Origin: Microbacterium hydrocarbonoxydans
GTDB lineage: Bacteria; Actinomycetota; Actinomycetes; Actinomycetales; Microbacteriaceae
NCBI RefSeq assembly: GCF_900105205.1
Contig: NZ_FNSQ01000005.1
Span: 2,046,001 to 2,110,000, forward strand
Direction: 5' to 3'
DNA length: 64,000 nt
Made by a program: the position numbers and the translations under genes. The notes under the pieces are model-generated. The model was not told the DNA's origin and ran no database searches. It saw only the letters and a list, made by a program, of their open reading frames with translations. This document shows positions 52,062 through 63,300 of the stretch, one piece after another (position 1 is the first letter of the stretch; each line of letters begins with the position of its first letter).

Positions 52062-53135
52062 ATGATCGTGCCATTCGATACCACTCCTCCCCCTGTCGTG
52101 ACCGAACTGCCCAAATGGTGGGCTGACATCCTCGGCGTGCTCACCGTCGTCGGGGGCAAGGCGATCCAGGTCGCCATCATCATCGCGTCCTGCGTGCTCA
52201 TCGCGCTGGTCCTGCGCGTGGTGATCCGCCGCGTCGTGCACCGCATCGTCGATACGGCCAAGAGCAAGGCCGCGGTCGACGACACGCAGGCTCTGGAACG
52301 CTCTCCCCTTGCCGACATGCGCCTCGTCCAGCGGACGCGCACCCTCGGCACGATCCTGCAGAACATCGTCAACGTGATGCTCGTGGTGATCGCCGCCGTC
52401 CTCGTGGTGAATGCCCTCGACAACAGTCTGATCGGCTCTCTCACCCTCCTCACGGCGGCTGTCGGTGCCGGCCTCGGCTTCGGAGCGCAGAACATCGTCA
52501 AGGACGTCCTGAACGGCATGTTCATCGTCGCCGAAGACCAGATCGGCATCGGCGACGTGGTGGATCTGGGCCTGGCGACCGGCGTCGTGGAGTACGTCAG
52601 CGTGCGCATCACCCAGGTCCGAGACGTGAACGGCACGCTCTGGTACGTCCGCAACGGCGAAGTGACCCGGATCGGCAACATGTCGCAGGGCTGGGCGCGC
52701 GCCATCATCGACCTCGGCGTTCCGGTCGATGCCGACCTCGACAAGGTCGAGCAGATCATGCTCGAGACGGCCCAGGGCCTCGCCAAGGACCCGAAGTGGC
52801 GCACCCGGATCATCGAGAAGCCCGAGCTCTGGGGGCTCGAATCTGTCGGCGGAGACGCGCTCGTCGTCCGGCTCGTCATCAAGGCCCGTGCCAACGCGAA
52901 GGACGACGTCGCCCAGGAGCTGCGCAAGCGCCTGCGTGCGGCGATGATCGAGAACGAGATCTCCGTCCCCAGCATGACGACCGTGATCCCCACCGGACTC
53001 GACGGCGCCCGACGCGTCCGCGGCGCCAACCCGCCCAAGACGCGACCGAACGCCGTCACCGGCGTGCCGGTGATCCCCGATCGCGGGATCTGGCGCCGCA
53101 AGAAGACCAATGACGACGGAGGTCCGCAGAAGTGA
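52062..53135 (+). CDS. MscS-family mechanosensitive ion channel protein
   Basis: 357 residues. A first membrane helix ('[20 protein letters not shown]') and linker lead to TM2 and the pore helix with MscS signature '[20 protein letters not shown]' followed by '[20 protein letters not shown]'. The cytoplasmic beta and alpha/beta vestibule follows and a Pro/Arg-rich tail ends it. It releases osmolytes on hypo-osmotic shock. ATG 52062 has CTGGAGGGG upstream. It overlaps the hemoglobin gene by GTGA. Confidence 0.9.
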   Translation: MIVPFDTTPPPVVTELPKWWADILGVLTVVGGKAIQVAIIIASCVLIALVLRVVIRRVVHRIVDTAKSKAAVDDTQALERSPLADMRLVQRTRTLGTILQNIVNVMLVVIAAVLVVNALDNSLIGSLTLLTAAVGAGLGFGAQNIVKDVLNGMFIVAEDQIGIGDVVDLGLATGVVEYVSVRITQVRDVNGTLWYVRNGEVTRIGNMSQGWARAIIDLGVPVDADLDKVEQIMLETAQGLAKDPKWRTRIIEKPELWGLESVGGDALVVRLVIKARANAKDDVAQELRKRLRAAMIENEISVPSMTTVIPTGLDGARRVRGANPPKTRPNAVTGVPVIPDRGIWRRKKTNDDGGPQK

Positions 53136-53581
53136 CGTTCTACGACGAGGTCGGCGGTCGCGAGACGTTCGCGAAGATCGTGTCGGTCTTCTATCGCGAA
53201 GTGGCTCTCGACCCGGTCCTGAAGCCCATGTACCCCGAAGAGGATCTCGGACCGGCCGAGGAGCGTCTGCTGATGTTCCTGGAGCAGTACTGGGGCGGCC
53301 CCACGACATACGGTGAGACCCGCGGTCACCCTCGACTCCGGATGCGGCACATGCCCTTCCACGTCGACCCCGACGCGCGCGACAGGTGGCTCCGTCACAT
53401 GCGAACCGCCGTGGACGAGGCGCAGTTGTCGCCACTGCACGAATCGACGCTCTGGGACTATCTCGAGCGCGCCGCGTATGCCATGGTGAACTCATTCGAG
53501 CCGTCCGGCATCGGCACTCCCTCGGCAGGACGCCCGACGCTCGAGACCCGATCACGTCAGGAATCAACGGAGAGCACATGA
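53132..53581 (+). CDS. glbO: Truncated hemoglobin, group II
   Basis: 149 residues. 2-on-2 globin: '[20 protein letters not shown]', '[20 protein letters not shown]', '[20 protein letters not shown]' (with the CD1 Tyr and TrpG8-type environment of group II), proximal His in '[20 protein letters not shown]'. The last ~25 residues are a polar extension. Group II (TrHbO) proteins bind oxygen tightly and are linked to redox protection. GTG 53132 overlaps mscS, and the stop overlaps the FAD dehydrogenase start by ATGA, so three genes are coupled. Confidence 0.93.
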   Translation: MTFYDEVGGRETFAKIVSVFYREVALDPVLKPMYPEEDLGPAEERLLMFLEQYWGGPTTYGETRGHPRLRMRHMPFHVDPDARDRWLRHMRTAVDEAQLSPLHESTLWDYLERAAYAMVNSFEPSGIGTPSAGRPTLETRSRQESTEST

Positions 53582-55236
53582 CGACCACGCCCCTGTCTGC
53601 AGATGTCCTGGTCATCGGATGGGGACTCGCGGGTCTCGTCGCCGCGAGCGAGGCACTGGAGGCAGGGCGCCGAGTCATCCTGGTGGATCAGGAGCCGCGT
53701 ACGAATCTCGGCGGACAGGCATGGTGGTCGTTCGGAGGGCTGTTCCTCATCGACTCGCCCGAGCAGCGGCGCATGGGCATCCGTGACTCGCTGGCTCTCG
53801 CGACGCAGGACTGGTTCGGGACCGCCGGCTTCGACCGGCCGGAAGATCACTGGCCGCGGCGCTGGGCCGAGGCCTACCTGGAGTTCGCCGCGGGCGAGAA
53901 GCGCGCCTGGCTCCGTGAGCGCGGCGTGAGCTTCTTCCCTGTGGTCGGCTGGGCCGAACGCGGCGGCTACGGCGCTCTCGGACCCGGGAACTCGGTCCCG
54001 CGATTCCACATCACCTGGGGCACAGGACCCGGAGTGGTCGCGCCGTTCGTCGGCGCCGTGGAGCAGGGAGAACGCGAGGGCCGGATCACGATCCTGCCCC
54101 GACACCGGGTGACCGAACTGCTGACGACGGACGGCGCCGTGACGGGAGCCCGTGGCGACATCCTGGAGTCGAGTCCGGCCGACCGAGGCGTCGAATCGTC
54201 GCGCGAGACGATCGGCGAGTTCGACATTACCGCGGGCGCGACGATCGTGTCGTCGGGCGGGATCGGCGGCAATCACGATCTCGTGCGCGCCGCCTGGCCC
54301 GAGCGCCTGGGTACTCCCCCGGCGCAGATGCTCACGGGTGTGCCGGCCTACGTGGACGGGTCGATGCACAGCGTCGCCGCCACGGCCGGTGCGCGGCTGA
54401 TCAACGGCGACCGTATGTGGCACTACGTCGAGGGCATCAAGAACTGGGATCCGGTGTGGCCGTCGCACGGCATCCGCATCCTTCCCGGTCCTTCGTCGCT
54501 CTGGCTGGACGCGACCGGCAAGAGGCTTCCGGTGCCGCTGTTCCCCGGCTTCGACACGCTGGGGACCCTGGCCCACCTGCGCGCGACCGGACACGACCAC
54601 TCCTGGTTCGTCACCTCCCGGCAGATCGTGGAGAAGGAGTTCGCGCTGTCGGGCAGCGAGCAGAATCCCGACCTCACAGGCAAGGACGTCGGGCTTCTGC
54701 TGAAGTCACGACTCGCCAAGGGACCGACGGGGCCGGTGCAGGCGTTCCTCGACGAGGGCGAGGACTTCATCGTCGAGACGGACCTCGAGTCGCTGCTCGA
54801 GCAGATGCAGCGCCACCCCGGCGGCGAAGCGCTGGACATCGATCACGTGCGGCGGGAGGTCGTGGCCAGGGATCTCGAGATGGACAACGAGTTCACCAAG
54901 GACGCGCAGATCGGGATGCTCCGCTCGATGCGCGGGTATCGGGGCGACAAGCTGATCCGCACTGCCGCGCCGCATCGGCTGCAGGATCCGGCTGCGGGCC
55001 CCCTCATCGCGGTGAAGCTCCACGTGCTGACCCGCAAGTCGCTCGGGGGGATCACCACGGATCTCGATGGCCGCGCCCTGGGCAGTGACGGAGAGCCGAT
55101 CCCCGGTCTGTACGCCGCCGGCGAGGCCAGCGGCTTCGGCGGGGGCGGCGTGCACGGCTATCGCGCGCTCGAGGGCACCTTCCTCGGGGGCTGCCTGTTC
55201 TCCGGACGTCAGGCAGGACGCGCCGCGGCGCGCTGA
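53578..55236 (+). CDS. FAD-binding dehydrogenase (KstD / fumarate-reductase-like flavoprotein)
   Basis: 552 residues. N-terminal FAD dinucleotide fold '[20 protein letters not shown]' and '[20 protein letters not shown]', substrate domain in the middle, and C-terminal FAD-binding segment '[20 protein letters not shown]' followed by '[20 protein letters not shown]'. This group is annotated as FAD-binding dehydrogenase, related to 3-ketosteroid delta1-dehydrogenases and flavocytochrome fumarate reductases; the true substrate is unknown. It is translationally coupled to the truncated hemoglobin, which suggests a redox link, but that is inference. Confidence 0.87.
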   Translation: MTTTPLSADVLVIGWGLAGLVAASEALEAGRRVILVDQEPRTNLGGQAWWSFGGLFLIDSPEQRRMGIRDSLALATQDWFGTAGFDRPEDHWPRRWAEAYLEFAAGEKRAWLRERGVSFFPVVGWAERGGYGALGPGNSVPRFHITWGTGPGVVAPFVGAVEQGEREGRITILPRHRVTELLTTDGAVTGARGDILESSPADRGVESSRETIGEFDITAGATIVSSGGIGGNHDLVRAAWPERLGTPPAQMLTGVPAYVDGSMHSVAATAGARLINGDRMWHYVEGIKNWDPVWPSHGIRILPGPSSLWLDATGKRLPVPLFPGFDTLGTLAHLRATGHDHSWFVTSRQIVEKEFALSGSEQNPDLTGKDVGLLLKSRLAKGPTGPVQAFLDEGEDFIVETDLESLLEQMQRHPGGEALDIDHVRREVVARDLEMDNEFTKDAQIGMLRSMRGYRGDKLIRTAAPHRLQDPAAGPLIAVKLHVLTRKSLGGITTDLDGRALGSDGEPIPGLYAAGEASGFGGGGVHGYRALEGTFLGGCLFSGRQAGRAAAR

Positions 55237-55300
55237 CCGGGGGCGCGGGACCTGCGTCTCGCTCTCCGCCTGTTCGCCCGCCCGATCAACCTCCGACGGG

Positions 55301-55969
55301 TCACTCGCCGGTGGTGCCGGTTCCTCGCACTGCGGTCAGCCCGGTCGCGACCGGTCCACGAGCGAGGACGTGTCCCCGACGGAACGCGAGGCGTGTCCAG
55401 CGACCCGACCTCATCACGGGGACGTCCTCCTCGCCGGAGATGAATCCGAAGGCATCGGCCGCGAAGGCGACCCCGCGCGGCAGGCCGCCCAGGTCGTCGT
55501 CGGGTTCGCCCCAGATCGCGGCCCGCAGAGCGCGCACGGCTTCCTCGCCCGCGCCCGGCGTCGCCCCGCGCGCCACCGCGCTGATGCCCCACTGAGCCCG
55601 CTGCGCGATGACCGAGGCAGGAAGCGTCGACTCCGGCTGCCAGGCACCGCGGGGCGGCGCGACGCCCGCCCACGCCGGTGAGAGCCCGGTGTCGGGCAGG
55701 GTGAGCGCGAGGGGGTCGTCGGTGGGTGTGAGCTCCGAGACGACGATGTCGCATTCCAGTTCAGGATCGGCATGCACGATCCGCATGGCCAGCACCGTCG
55801 GCGTCTGATCGAACAGTCCGTGCGGAGCCAGCGCCGCGCCGGTGAGCGCGAGAACGCCCTGCGCGGCCTGCAGCCGCACTCCCTCGTCGGAGATGCGCGT
55901 GGCCCGCCCCAGGAAGGTCAGGACGTCCTTGGACGTCTCGGGATCGGCGAGGAGGAGCTGGTGCGGCAC
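55301..55969 (-). CDS. Hypothetical protein, conserved-looking
   Basis: 222 residues, function not recognised. It appears to be a soluble alpha/beta protein: 'LLLADPETSKDVLTFLGRAT', 'GVRLQAAQGVLALTGAALAP', 'LAMRIVHADPELECDIVVSE' and 'VMRSGRWTRLAFRRGHVLAR'. No signal peptide or membrane helix. GTG 55969 has AGAGGGT in front; longer readings run antisense to the thioesterase gene. It diverges from tesB across 51 bases, so the two may share control. Confidence 0.65.
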   Translation of the reverse strand: MPHQLLLADPETSKDVLTFLGRATRISDEGVRLQAAQGVLALTGAALAPHGLFDQTPTVLAMRIVHADPELECDIVVSELTPTDDPLALTLPDTGLSPAWAGVAPPRGAWQPESTLPASVIAQRAQWGISAVARGATPGAGEEAVRALRAAIWGEPDDDLGGLPRGVAFAADAFGFISGEEDVPVMRSGRWTRLAFRRGHVLARGPVATGLTAVRGTGTTGE

Positions 55970-56020
55970 ACCCTCTAAACTAGCAACGCAAGCGGCGCTC
56001 GCAGTCGCGGGAAGGAATCC

Positions 56021-56908
56021 ATGACCCCCGACGCACACGCGATCCGCACCGTGGAGCAGTTGCTCGACGTGCTCGATCTCGATTCGACGCAGGCACGGAC
56101 CACCGAGGACATCTTCACGGGCTCCTCGCACCCGATGCCCTCCGGCCGGATCTACGGCGGTCAGGTGCTGGCCCAGAGTCTGCTCGCTGCGGAACGGACG
56201 CTCCCCGAGGACCGCGCCGTGCATTCGATGCACGGCTACTTCCTCCGGCCCGGCGATGCGAGCCAGGGCATCACGATCGCCGTGGACCGGATCCATGACG
56301 GCCGTTCGTTCTCGACGCGCCGATCGCAGGCGTATCAGAACGGCGTTCCGATCTTCTCGATGATCGCCTCCTTCCAGGACCACGGCCCCGGTGTGGAGCA
56401 CGCGGCGGCGATGCCGGATGGGGTGCCCTCTCCTGAGTCCCTTCTCCCCGACGAGGAGCGAGTCGAGGGGCTCCCGCGCGGAGTCGCGCGGATGCTGAGC
56501 GATCGCGCCGCCGACGTGCGGCACGTCGAGTCACCGCTGTTCCTGCCCAGCGACGATGCGAAGGTCCCTCAGCAGGGTGTCTGGATGCGGCTGCGTGCCC
56601 CGCTGCCCGATGATCAGCGCGTACACAGGGCGGCTCTCGCGTACCTGAGCGACATGACGATCCAGGAGTCGATCCTGCGGGCTCACGGATTGCACTGGAG
56701 CCTCGCCGGCCTGAAGGTCGCGAGCCTCGACCATGCGATGTGGTGGCACCGCCCTGCCCGCGTCGACGAGTGGCTGCTCTACATGCAGGAATCGCCGAAC
56801 GCGCGCGGTGGTCGGGGCCTCGCGCAGGGCCGGATCTTCACCAGGGACGGCGAGCTCGTGGCATCCGTCGCCCAGGAGATCATGGTGCGGGTTCCGACCT
56901 CGGAGTGA
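56021..56908 (+). CDS. tesB: Acyl-CoA thioesterase II
   Basis: 295 residues. Double hot-dog fold of the TesB family: 'DIFTGSSHPMPSGRIYGGQV' and 'QSLLAAERTLPEDRAVHSMH' in the first half, 'LPSDDAKVPQQGVWMRLRAP' and 'LDHAMWWHRPARVDEWLLYM' in the second, with the catalytic Asp in 'SLDHAMWWH' and Gln/Ser further on ('RGLAQGRIFTRDGELVASVA'). Hydrolyses medium- to long-chain acyl-CoA. GGAAGG precedes ATG 56021. Confidence 0.92.
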   Translation: MTPDAHAIRTVEQLLDVLDLDSTQARTTEDIFTGSSHPMPSGRIYGGQVLAQSLLAAERTLPEDRAVHSMHGYFLRPGDASQGITIAVDRIHDGRSFSTRRSQAYQNGVPIFSMIASFQDHGPGVEHAAAMPDGVPSPESLLPDEERVEGLPRGVARMLSDRAADVRHVESPLFLPSDDAKVPQQGVWMRLRAPLPDDQRVHRAALAYLSDMTIQESILRAHGLHWSLAGLKVASLDHAMWWHRPARVDEWLLYMQESPNARGGRGLAQGRIFTRDGELVASVAQEIMVRVPTSE

Positions 56909-56995
56909 CGGGCCGCGGCGCCGCCTGCGAAGCGGCGATCACGCCCGCGAGCCGGCGCTCGCGCCTGCTCGTGCTGGACGCGAACTCGGGATCTG

Positions 56996-57484
56996 TCAGC
57001 GGTGCGAGTACTCGATCGACGGACCGACGTACGGCTTCCACGCGTCGCGCATCTCCGGGGTGAGCCTCGTCGGCCGCCCCGTCTGAGCGTCGACGAGCAC
57101 GATGATCGCGGTGGAGCGGGCGTAGATGGTGCGCGGCTCGGCCTCGGGGTCGTTGTGCACTTCGTAGCAGACCTCCACGCTCGATCCGCCGAGCTTGCCG
57201 AACCACATCTGCACCTCGAGCGGCCGACGCTGGTAGGGCACCGGGGCGAGGTACTCGATCTCCTGGCGGGCGATGAGCGTGAGGACGCCTTCGTCGATAC
57301 CGGAGTCGAGAACTGCTGTGGACGGTGCCTGCTCACCGGGCCCCGCACGCCAGAACGCGCGCACGCGCGCCTCCTCGAGCAGCTTCAGCATCGAGGTGTT
57401 GTTGACGTGGTTGAACGCATCCAGATCGCCCCAGCGGAGGTGGATCGGGATGTGAAGGCGGGGTCCCGGTGTCAGGTCGGACAT
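56996..57484 (-). CDS. Acyl-CoA thioesterase, single hot-dog (4-hydroxybenzoyl-CoA type)
   Basis: 162 residues. The hot-dog core has 'IHLRWGDLDAFNHVNNTSML' with the Asp of the D-x-x-x-H-V-N signature, 'KLLEEARVRAFWRAGP', 'QEIEYLAPVPYQRRPLEVQM' and 'YEVHNDPEAEPRTIYARSTA'. The acyl-CoA substrate is not predictable. ATG 57484 lies 7 bases after the ettA stop, so it is in the same minus-strand unit. The same pair order (thioesterase next to ettA) is seen around Rv2475c-Rv2477c in mycobacteria. Confidence 0.88.
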   Translation of the reverse strand: MSDLTPGPRLHIPIHLRWGDLDAFNHVNNTSMLKLLEEARVRAFWRAGPGEQAPSTAVLDSGIDEGVLTLIARQEIEYLAPVPYQRRPLEVQMWFGKLGGSSVEVCYEVHNDPEAEPRTIYARSTAIIVLVDAQTGRPTRLTPEMRDAWKPYVGPSIEYSHR

Positions 57485-57491
57485 CGGATGC

Positions 57492-59171
<1,680 letters not shown>

Positions 59172-59303
59172 CGAAAACCGCTCCTTCTGTTGGCGTCGAA
59201 GATCGACACTCCAGCCTACCGGCCTGAGCAGCCCGCACCTTCGAAGCGACCTGGGAGAGCCTGCGGTCAGGGAGCGAGCGGTCTCACAGGGCGAAGTCAG
59301 CCG

Positions 59304-59801
59304 TCACCAGTCGATCGCTCTGGTCTCTCCGACGAGGCAGCGTCCCTCGGCCAACTGGGGCAGCACGACCGTCACCGGCTGTCCCGTCGACGGACCGACC
59401 TGCCCGACCAGGCACTCGGCATCTCCCCACCGCACCGAGAACTGAATGCTTTCGGCCGGGTTGCCGACGGTGGACACGTCCTGCGTCACCTGCATCGCGG
59501 CGCGGTCGAAACCCGCCGCCACGAGAGCATCGATGTACGCGCGACCGGCGACCTTCTGATCCGACGACCAGACCTTCGCCGTGACCGCTGTGAACAGCGG
59601 AAGGTTGTCTTCCGCTGTTCCGTCCGCGACGTAGGAAGGTGCCGTCGCCGTCGCCGAGGGAGACGGCGACGGAGCACTCTGCGTCGGATCAGGCGAGGGC
59701 TGCTCGGTGGGCCCGCAGGCAGACAGCACGAGAACGAGCGCTGCGCCGGCGGCCGCGGCCACAGCCGCGCGCGTCACGGAGGAGACCGAACGTCGAAGCA
59801 C
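59304..59801 (-). CDS. Lipoprotein of unknown function
   Basis: 165 residues. A lipoprotein signal with lipobox 'VLVLSACG' (Cys near residue 29) is followed by a Pro/Ser/Thr linker ('PSPDPTQSAPSPSPSATATA') and a ~100-residue domain: 'NLPLFTAVTAKVWSSDQKVA', 'GFDRAAMQVTQDVSTVGNPA' and 'IQFSVRWGDAECLVGQVGPS'. Similar domains occur in Microbacteriaceae lipoproteins; function is not known. The two Cys in the domain could form a disulfide. Monocistronic, 132 bases after the ettA start. Confidence 0.75.
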   Translation of the reverse strand: MLRRSVSSVTRAAVAAAAGAALVLVLSACGPTEQPSPDPTQSAPSPSPSATATAPSYVADGTAEDNLPLFTAVTAKVWSSDQKVAGRAYIDALVAAGFDRAAMQVTQDVSTVGNPAESIQFSVRWGDAECLVGQVGPSTGQPVTVVLPQLAEGRCLVGETRAIDW

Positions 59802-59876
59802 GGGTCGAGTCTACGGGCGCGCCCGCGCTCCGTCGCGACGGTACGGCCACGGAGTCGTTCAGGACGCCGCCGCCGA

Positions 59877-60308
59877 CTACCCGTGCACATCTGCGAACCG
59901 CTCCGAGGACGAGTCCGCGGCATCGATCTGCGCCCACGGCGTCTCGATCTCAGGCGTCTCGATCTCAGGCGTCTCGATCCTAGGCGTCTCGTCGGCGTGC
60001 CCTGCCAGGCCGTGTGCAGGAGCGGCAGTCGACTCGGCGCGTCTCGGCGGCTCCGCGCCGGCCGCGCGCGGAGTGCGCCGATAGGCCGTGGTGCCCCATC
60101 GCAGGTCGTGACCGATCGCATCGGCGTCGATGTCGACGCTGGTCCCCTGCTTGCCGTTGTTCTCCCACGCCCTGATCCTCATCCGTCCTGTCACGATCAC
60201 GCTGTCCCCCGAGCGCAGCGAGACCTTCGCATGCTCGGCGAGCTGGCGGAACGCCGCCACCGAATACCAGTTCGTGGATACAAAAGTGTGCTGTATGCGG
60301 TCAGACAA
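59877..60308 (-). pseudogene. Single-stranded DNA-binding protein, 5'-truncated
   Basis: 143 codons remain, from a TTG start that belongs to the flanking foreign DNA. Native sequence begins at 'TNWYSVAAFRQLAEHAKVSL' (from about 60275) and continues with 'SGDSVIVTGRMRIRAWENNG' and 'TSVDIDADAIGHDLRWGTTA', then a Pro/Glu tail. A complete SSB of this group has about 45-50 more residues before 'TNWY', supplying the first OB-fold strands; here they are replaced by about ten unrelated residues. The place next to ettA matches the SSB-like gene Rv2478c. The remnant lacks half the OB fold and is unlikely to bind DNA normally. Confidence 0.8.
59939..59993. repeat. 15-bp tandem repeat in the ssb tail
   Basis: The unit GGCGTCTCGATCTCA is repeated: two exact copies, a third ending CCTA, and a partial fourth. 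In the ssb frame each unit encodes a Glu-Thr-Pro-Glu-Ile type pentapeptide in the disordered C-terminal tail. Confidence 0.85.
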
Positions 60309-63300
60309 AATGCCAAGCTTGCTTCGACGCTACGGCAGTCAAGGAGAGTGGCCTGTAGCGCGACTCGGCGGCCGTGCGCGCCCGACTCATCCACTCGTAC
60401 GGATATGCGGCGGGATCAGCGAGGACCGCGCTCACGAGCTCTTTCGACATCTTCGGAACCACCCAGCCGCCCGGCTCGAAGTCAAGCACCGTCGGACGCG
60501 CCGACTGGGCCGCCCTCCCCCACTCAAGCTCCGACTCAAGGGTTTTCTCACGTGGGCCCTGCGCGAGCAAGGCTTCGAGCTTAGCCGACGCGAGCGTTTC
60601 GACGGCCCCGGGGGGTAGGCCTCTTCCACTCGGCATGTGCAGGACTCCAACGCGAGCCCTAAACATCTCAACAATCAGCTCGCACGTACGCCCATCAAAG
60701 GGCTCGAGAGAGAAGCTCTCCGTCTTCTTTCGATCCTCGCGGACTCCCAGTTGCTCTACCGTGCTCCTTACGATCAGCCGAAGCGACAACAGTTCGTCTT
60801 CGTCGAGCAGCGAAATCTCTTCATTGAGTTCGGTAGCCAAGGAAGTGACGTTCTCAAGGCTCGCCCATAGGAGCGTGACGCTCAACCACAGCAGCCGATC
60901 GGTCCCACTCTGGATACCGCTGCGTTGGTGCGACCACCAGCGGTGACCGCCGCGCTTCAGCCGGGCGTATCGAGCCCTGCTACACACGGGAATGGAAGAG
61001 TTCATCATATTTTCGGAACCAGGGAGAGGTGTAGCAGACGATTTCAGGCCCGCCGCTCTAACAGCGAGACTCACACTGGCCCCGCAATCCCCAAGCTCCT
61101 CGCGAAGAGTCTCTGCAAGGAGGCTCCACTCCTCGGCCCGGCTCCATTCCTCCGCCCGCTGCGCCGTGTCACCCTCGCGCCTGATCGCGACCTGCAAGAA
61201 CTTCTCGAAGCCGACCGGCACGAATTCGGGCATTTCGACGTGACCGTCCTTCAGTGGGAACACAGACCCAGACCGCGCGAAGTTTCTCACGAAGGGTGTC
61301 ATCCCCGGGGTTCGATTGACAAGCTCCGCGATGACAGCAAGAGAATTGAAGCTGTTCGACCGTGCGTCTATCTGCGCCTTGCGCAGTCCGTCAAAGAAAC
61401 ACTCAATCAAGCCGGGCATCCGACGCGCAAGATCTTCCCGGCCAATCAAATCCGTCACGCGTGCCAGCAACTCCTGACGGCTCGGGGAGTCATCGATTAG
61501 CAATTGCCAGACCCGCGAGGGTTGCGAGCCCTGCAGCGCATTCGATCTGGTCATTAGGAGCAGGAGATGGGTACGGCGCGTCCCGGTTGAAGTTTGGATC
61601 AATTCGGCGAACCGATCGTGCAAGGCGAAGCCGCCGTTGAAAGCCAGCACATAAGCGAGTTGCGTCGCAGGAAAGTCTTGTGCATCGGAGGCCGTGAGTT
61701 GCTCGAAAAGGATATCGCGTAGCGTGTCGCGTCCGCATTCTTCCTCAAGCTGCAGGGCCTCCAGTTCACGCACTTCGCCCGAGAAGAACCTGAACAAGCC
61801 ATACTCCTCGAATACGACACGAATGAGCTGATCCTGCGCAAACTTCACGCTGCTGAAGACCCAGTCCTGGAGTAGAGAGACAGCGACGCGACGGGCGTGC
61901 ATCGCTTGAGCGAAACTGCCGGTCTGAATCATTTCCGTGAGGCTGATTACTAGCGTTCCGGTCTCACCTCTCGTGCAGGACCCTGCGTAGAACCGACAGA
62001 CATTGAGCCAAAACGGGTTGCTCGCTAGAGCCTCAAACCGCTGCGCAAGGTCTCCGCGAGGCGCACCGTCAATTCGGCTCGCGGATGGCGTCGTTTCATA
62101 GAGGTGACGCGCACAGAAAAACTCTCGGAGCGGTTGCACCTCGAACTCATAGAGTCCTTCAATCCGCTCCACTAGGACATAAACACGCTCGAATCCTCCC
62201 CCAAAGAGGTCGTCAGCGATATCGAGCGAGTGGCCGCGCTCCGCCAAATACCTGCGCGCTAGTTCTTGTAGCGCTGCCGCAGAGATACTGCCCGCCGTCT
62301 TCGAAGACTCCGCCTCAGACTGAAGGGACCAGGCCAGGTACTGGATGAATTCAAGCAAGACCTGGCGGTTATCCCGGACCATCGGGTGTTTATCTGCTTC
62401 CCGAGTCAGGAAGAGGTCGACGTAGCGACCATAGAGGTCGGTCCGCTGATCGGGGAGCGAATGTCCGATCTGATGAATCAGGCTCAACAAAATTGTGAGC
62501 TGCATAGGATTGCGGGTCAGGTCGCGGATATGGGCTAGATCGAGTTTCTGCGCGAGAATCTTTCGGACAGCTCGCGCTTCCGCTACTTCTAGGCCCCGCG
62601 AGGCAATCCACTTCTCTGCATACTCACTGATGAGCGGCCCGTCAATGTTCCCCAACGCGAGGGTGATGAAATCTGCCTTCTCGAAACTGGGAGCGTGCCC
62701 GAAAACCGACGGACGGCTAGTCACCACTACCTGCAAATCACAATCGAATGATTGCCAACGAGACAGCGCTTCGCCTACGGCTGAGACGAGCCTCTCTCGT
62801 TGGGCGATGTCGGCGACTTCATCCAGGCCGTCGAGGAAAAGGAGCGTCGGAAGGTCCTGCATCAGCGTAAGGATGTCGTGCGCTTCAAAATGTATCCCGC
62901 CTGATCCCTGCTCAACCAAGTGAGCTAGGAAGCGTTCAAATGTGTGGGGCCCGGCAATCGGGTTAGTGTCCGCATCGAACGGGTCGCGTCCATCTAGGAA
63001 TGTCGCCAGATCCCGAAGGTCAACTTTCAGGGGGATCCTGAAGGCGGTCTGCAGGTACTCGCTCGGCAGAGCTTCAATCAGTTCCGTCTTGCCAAGGAAC
63101 CGAGCGCGATGAACCTGGCATACGTATTGAGCGAGGGTGGATTTCCCCTGGCCCGGCGCGCCCTCTAGGACGACGCGCTTAAGGTATTCTTGCGCGGTAG
63201 AGCCCAATAGGACTTGCGCTGTCTTCAATTGAGAGCGACGCATGGCGTTGCCCGCGCTGGTCCGCACGGCTACTTCGAGGTGTCCTTCGCTTCCCTCAAT

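Noticed and set aside
51657..53678. 673-codon Arg/Asp-rich open frame antisense to mscS and the globin gene
   Set aside because: Spans several confirmed plus-strand genes and has low-complexity composition.
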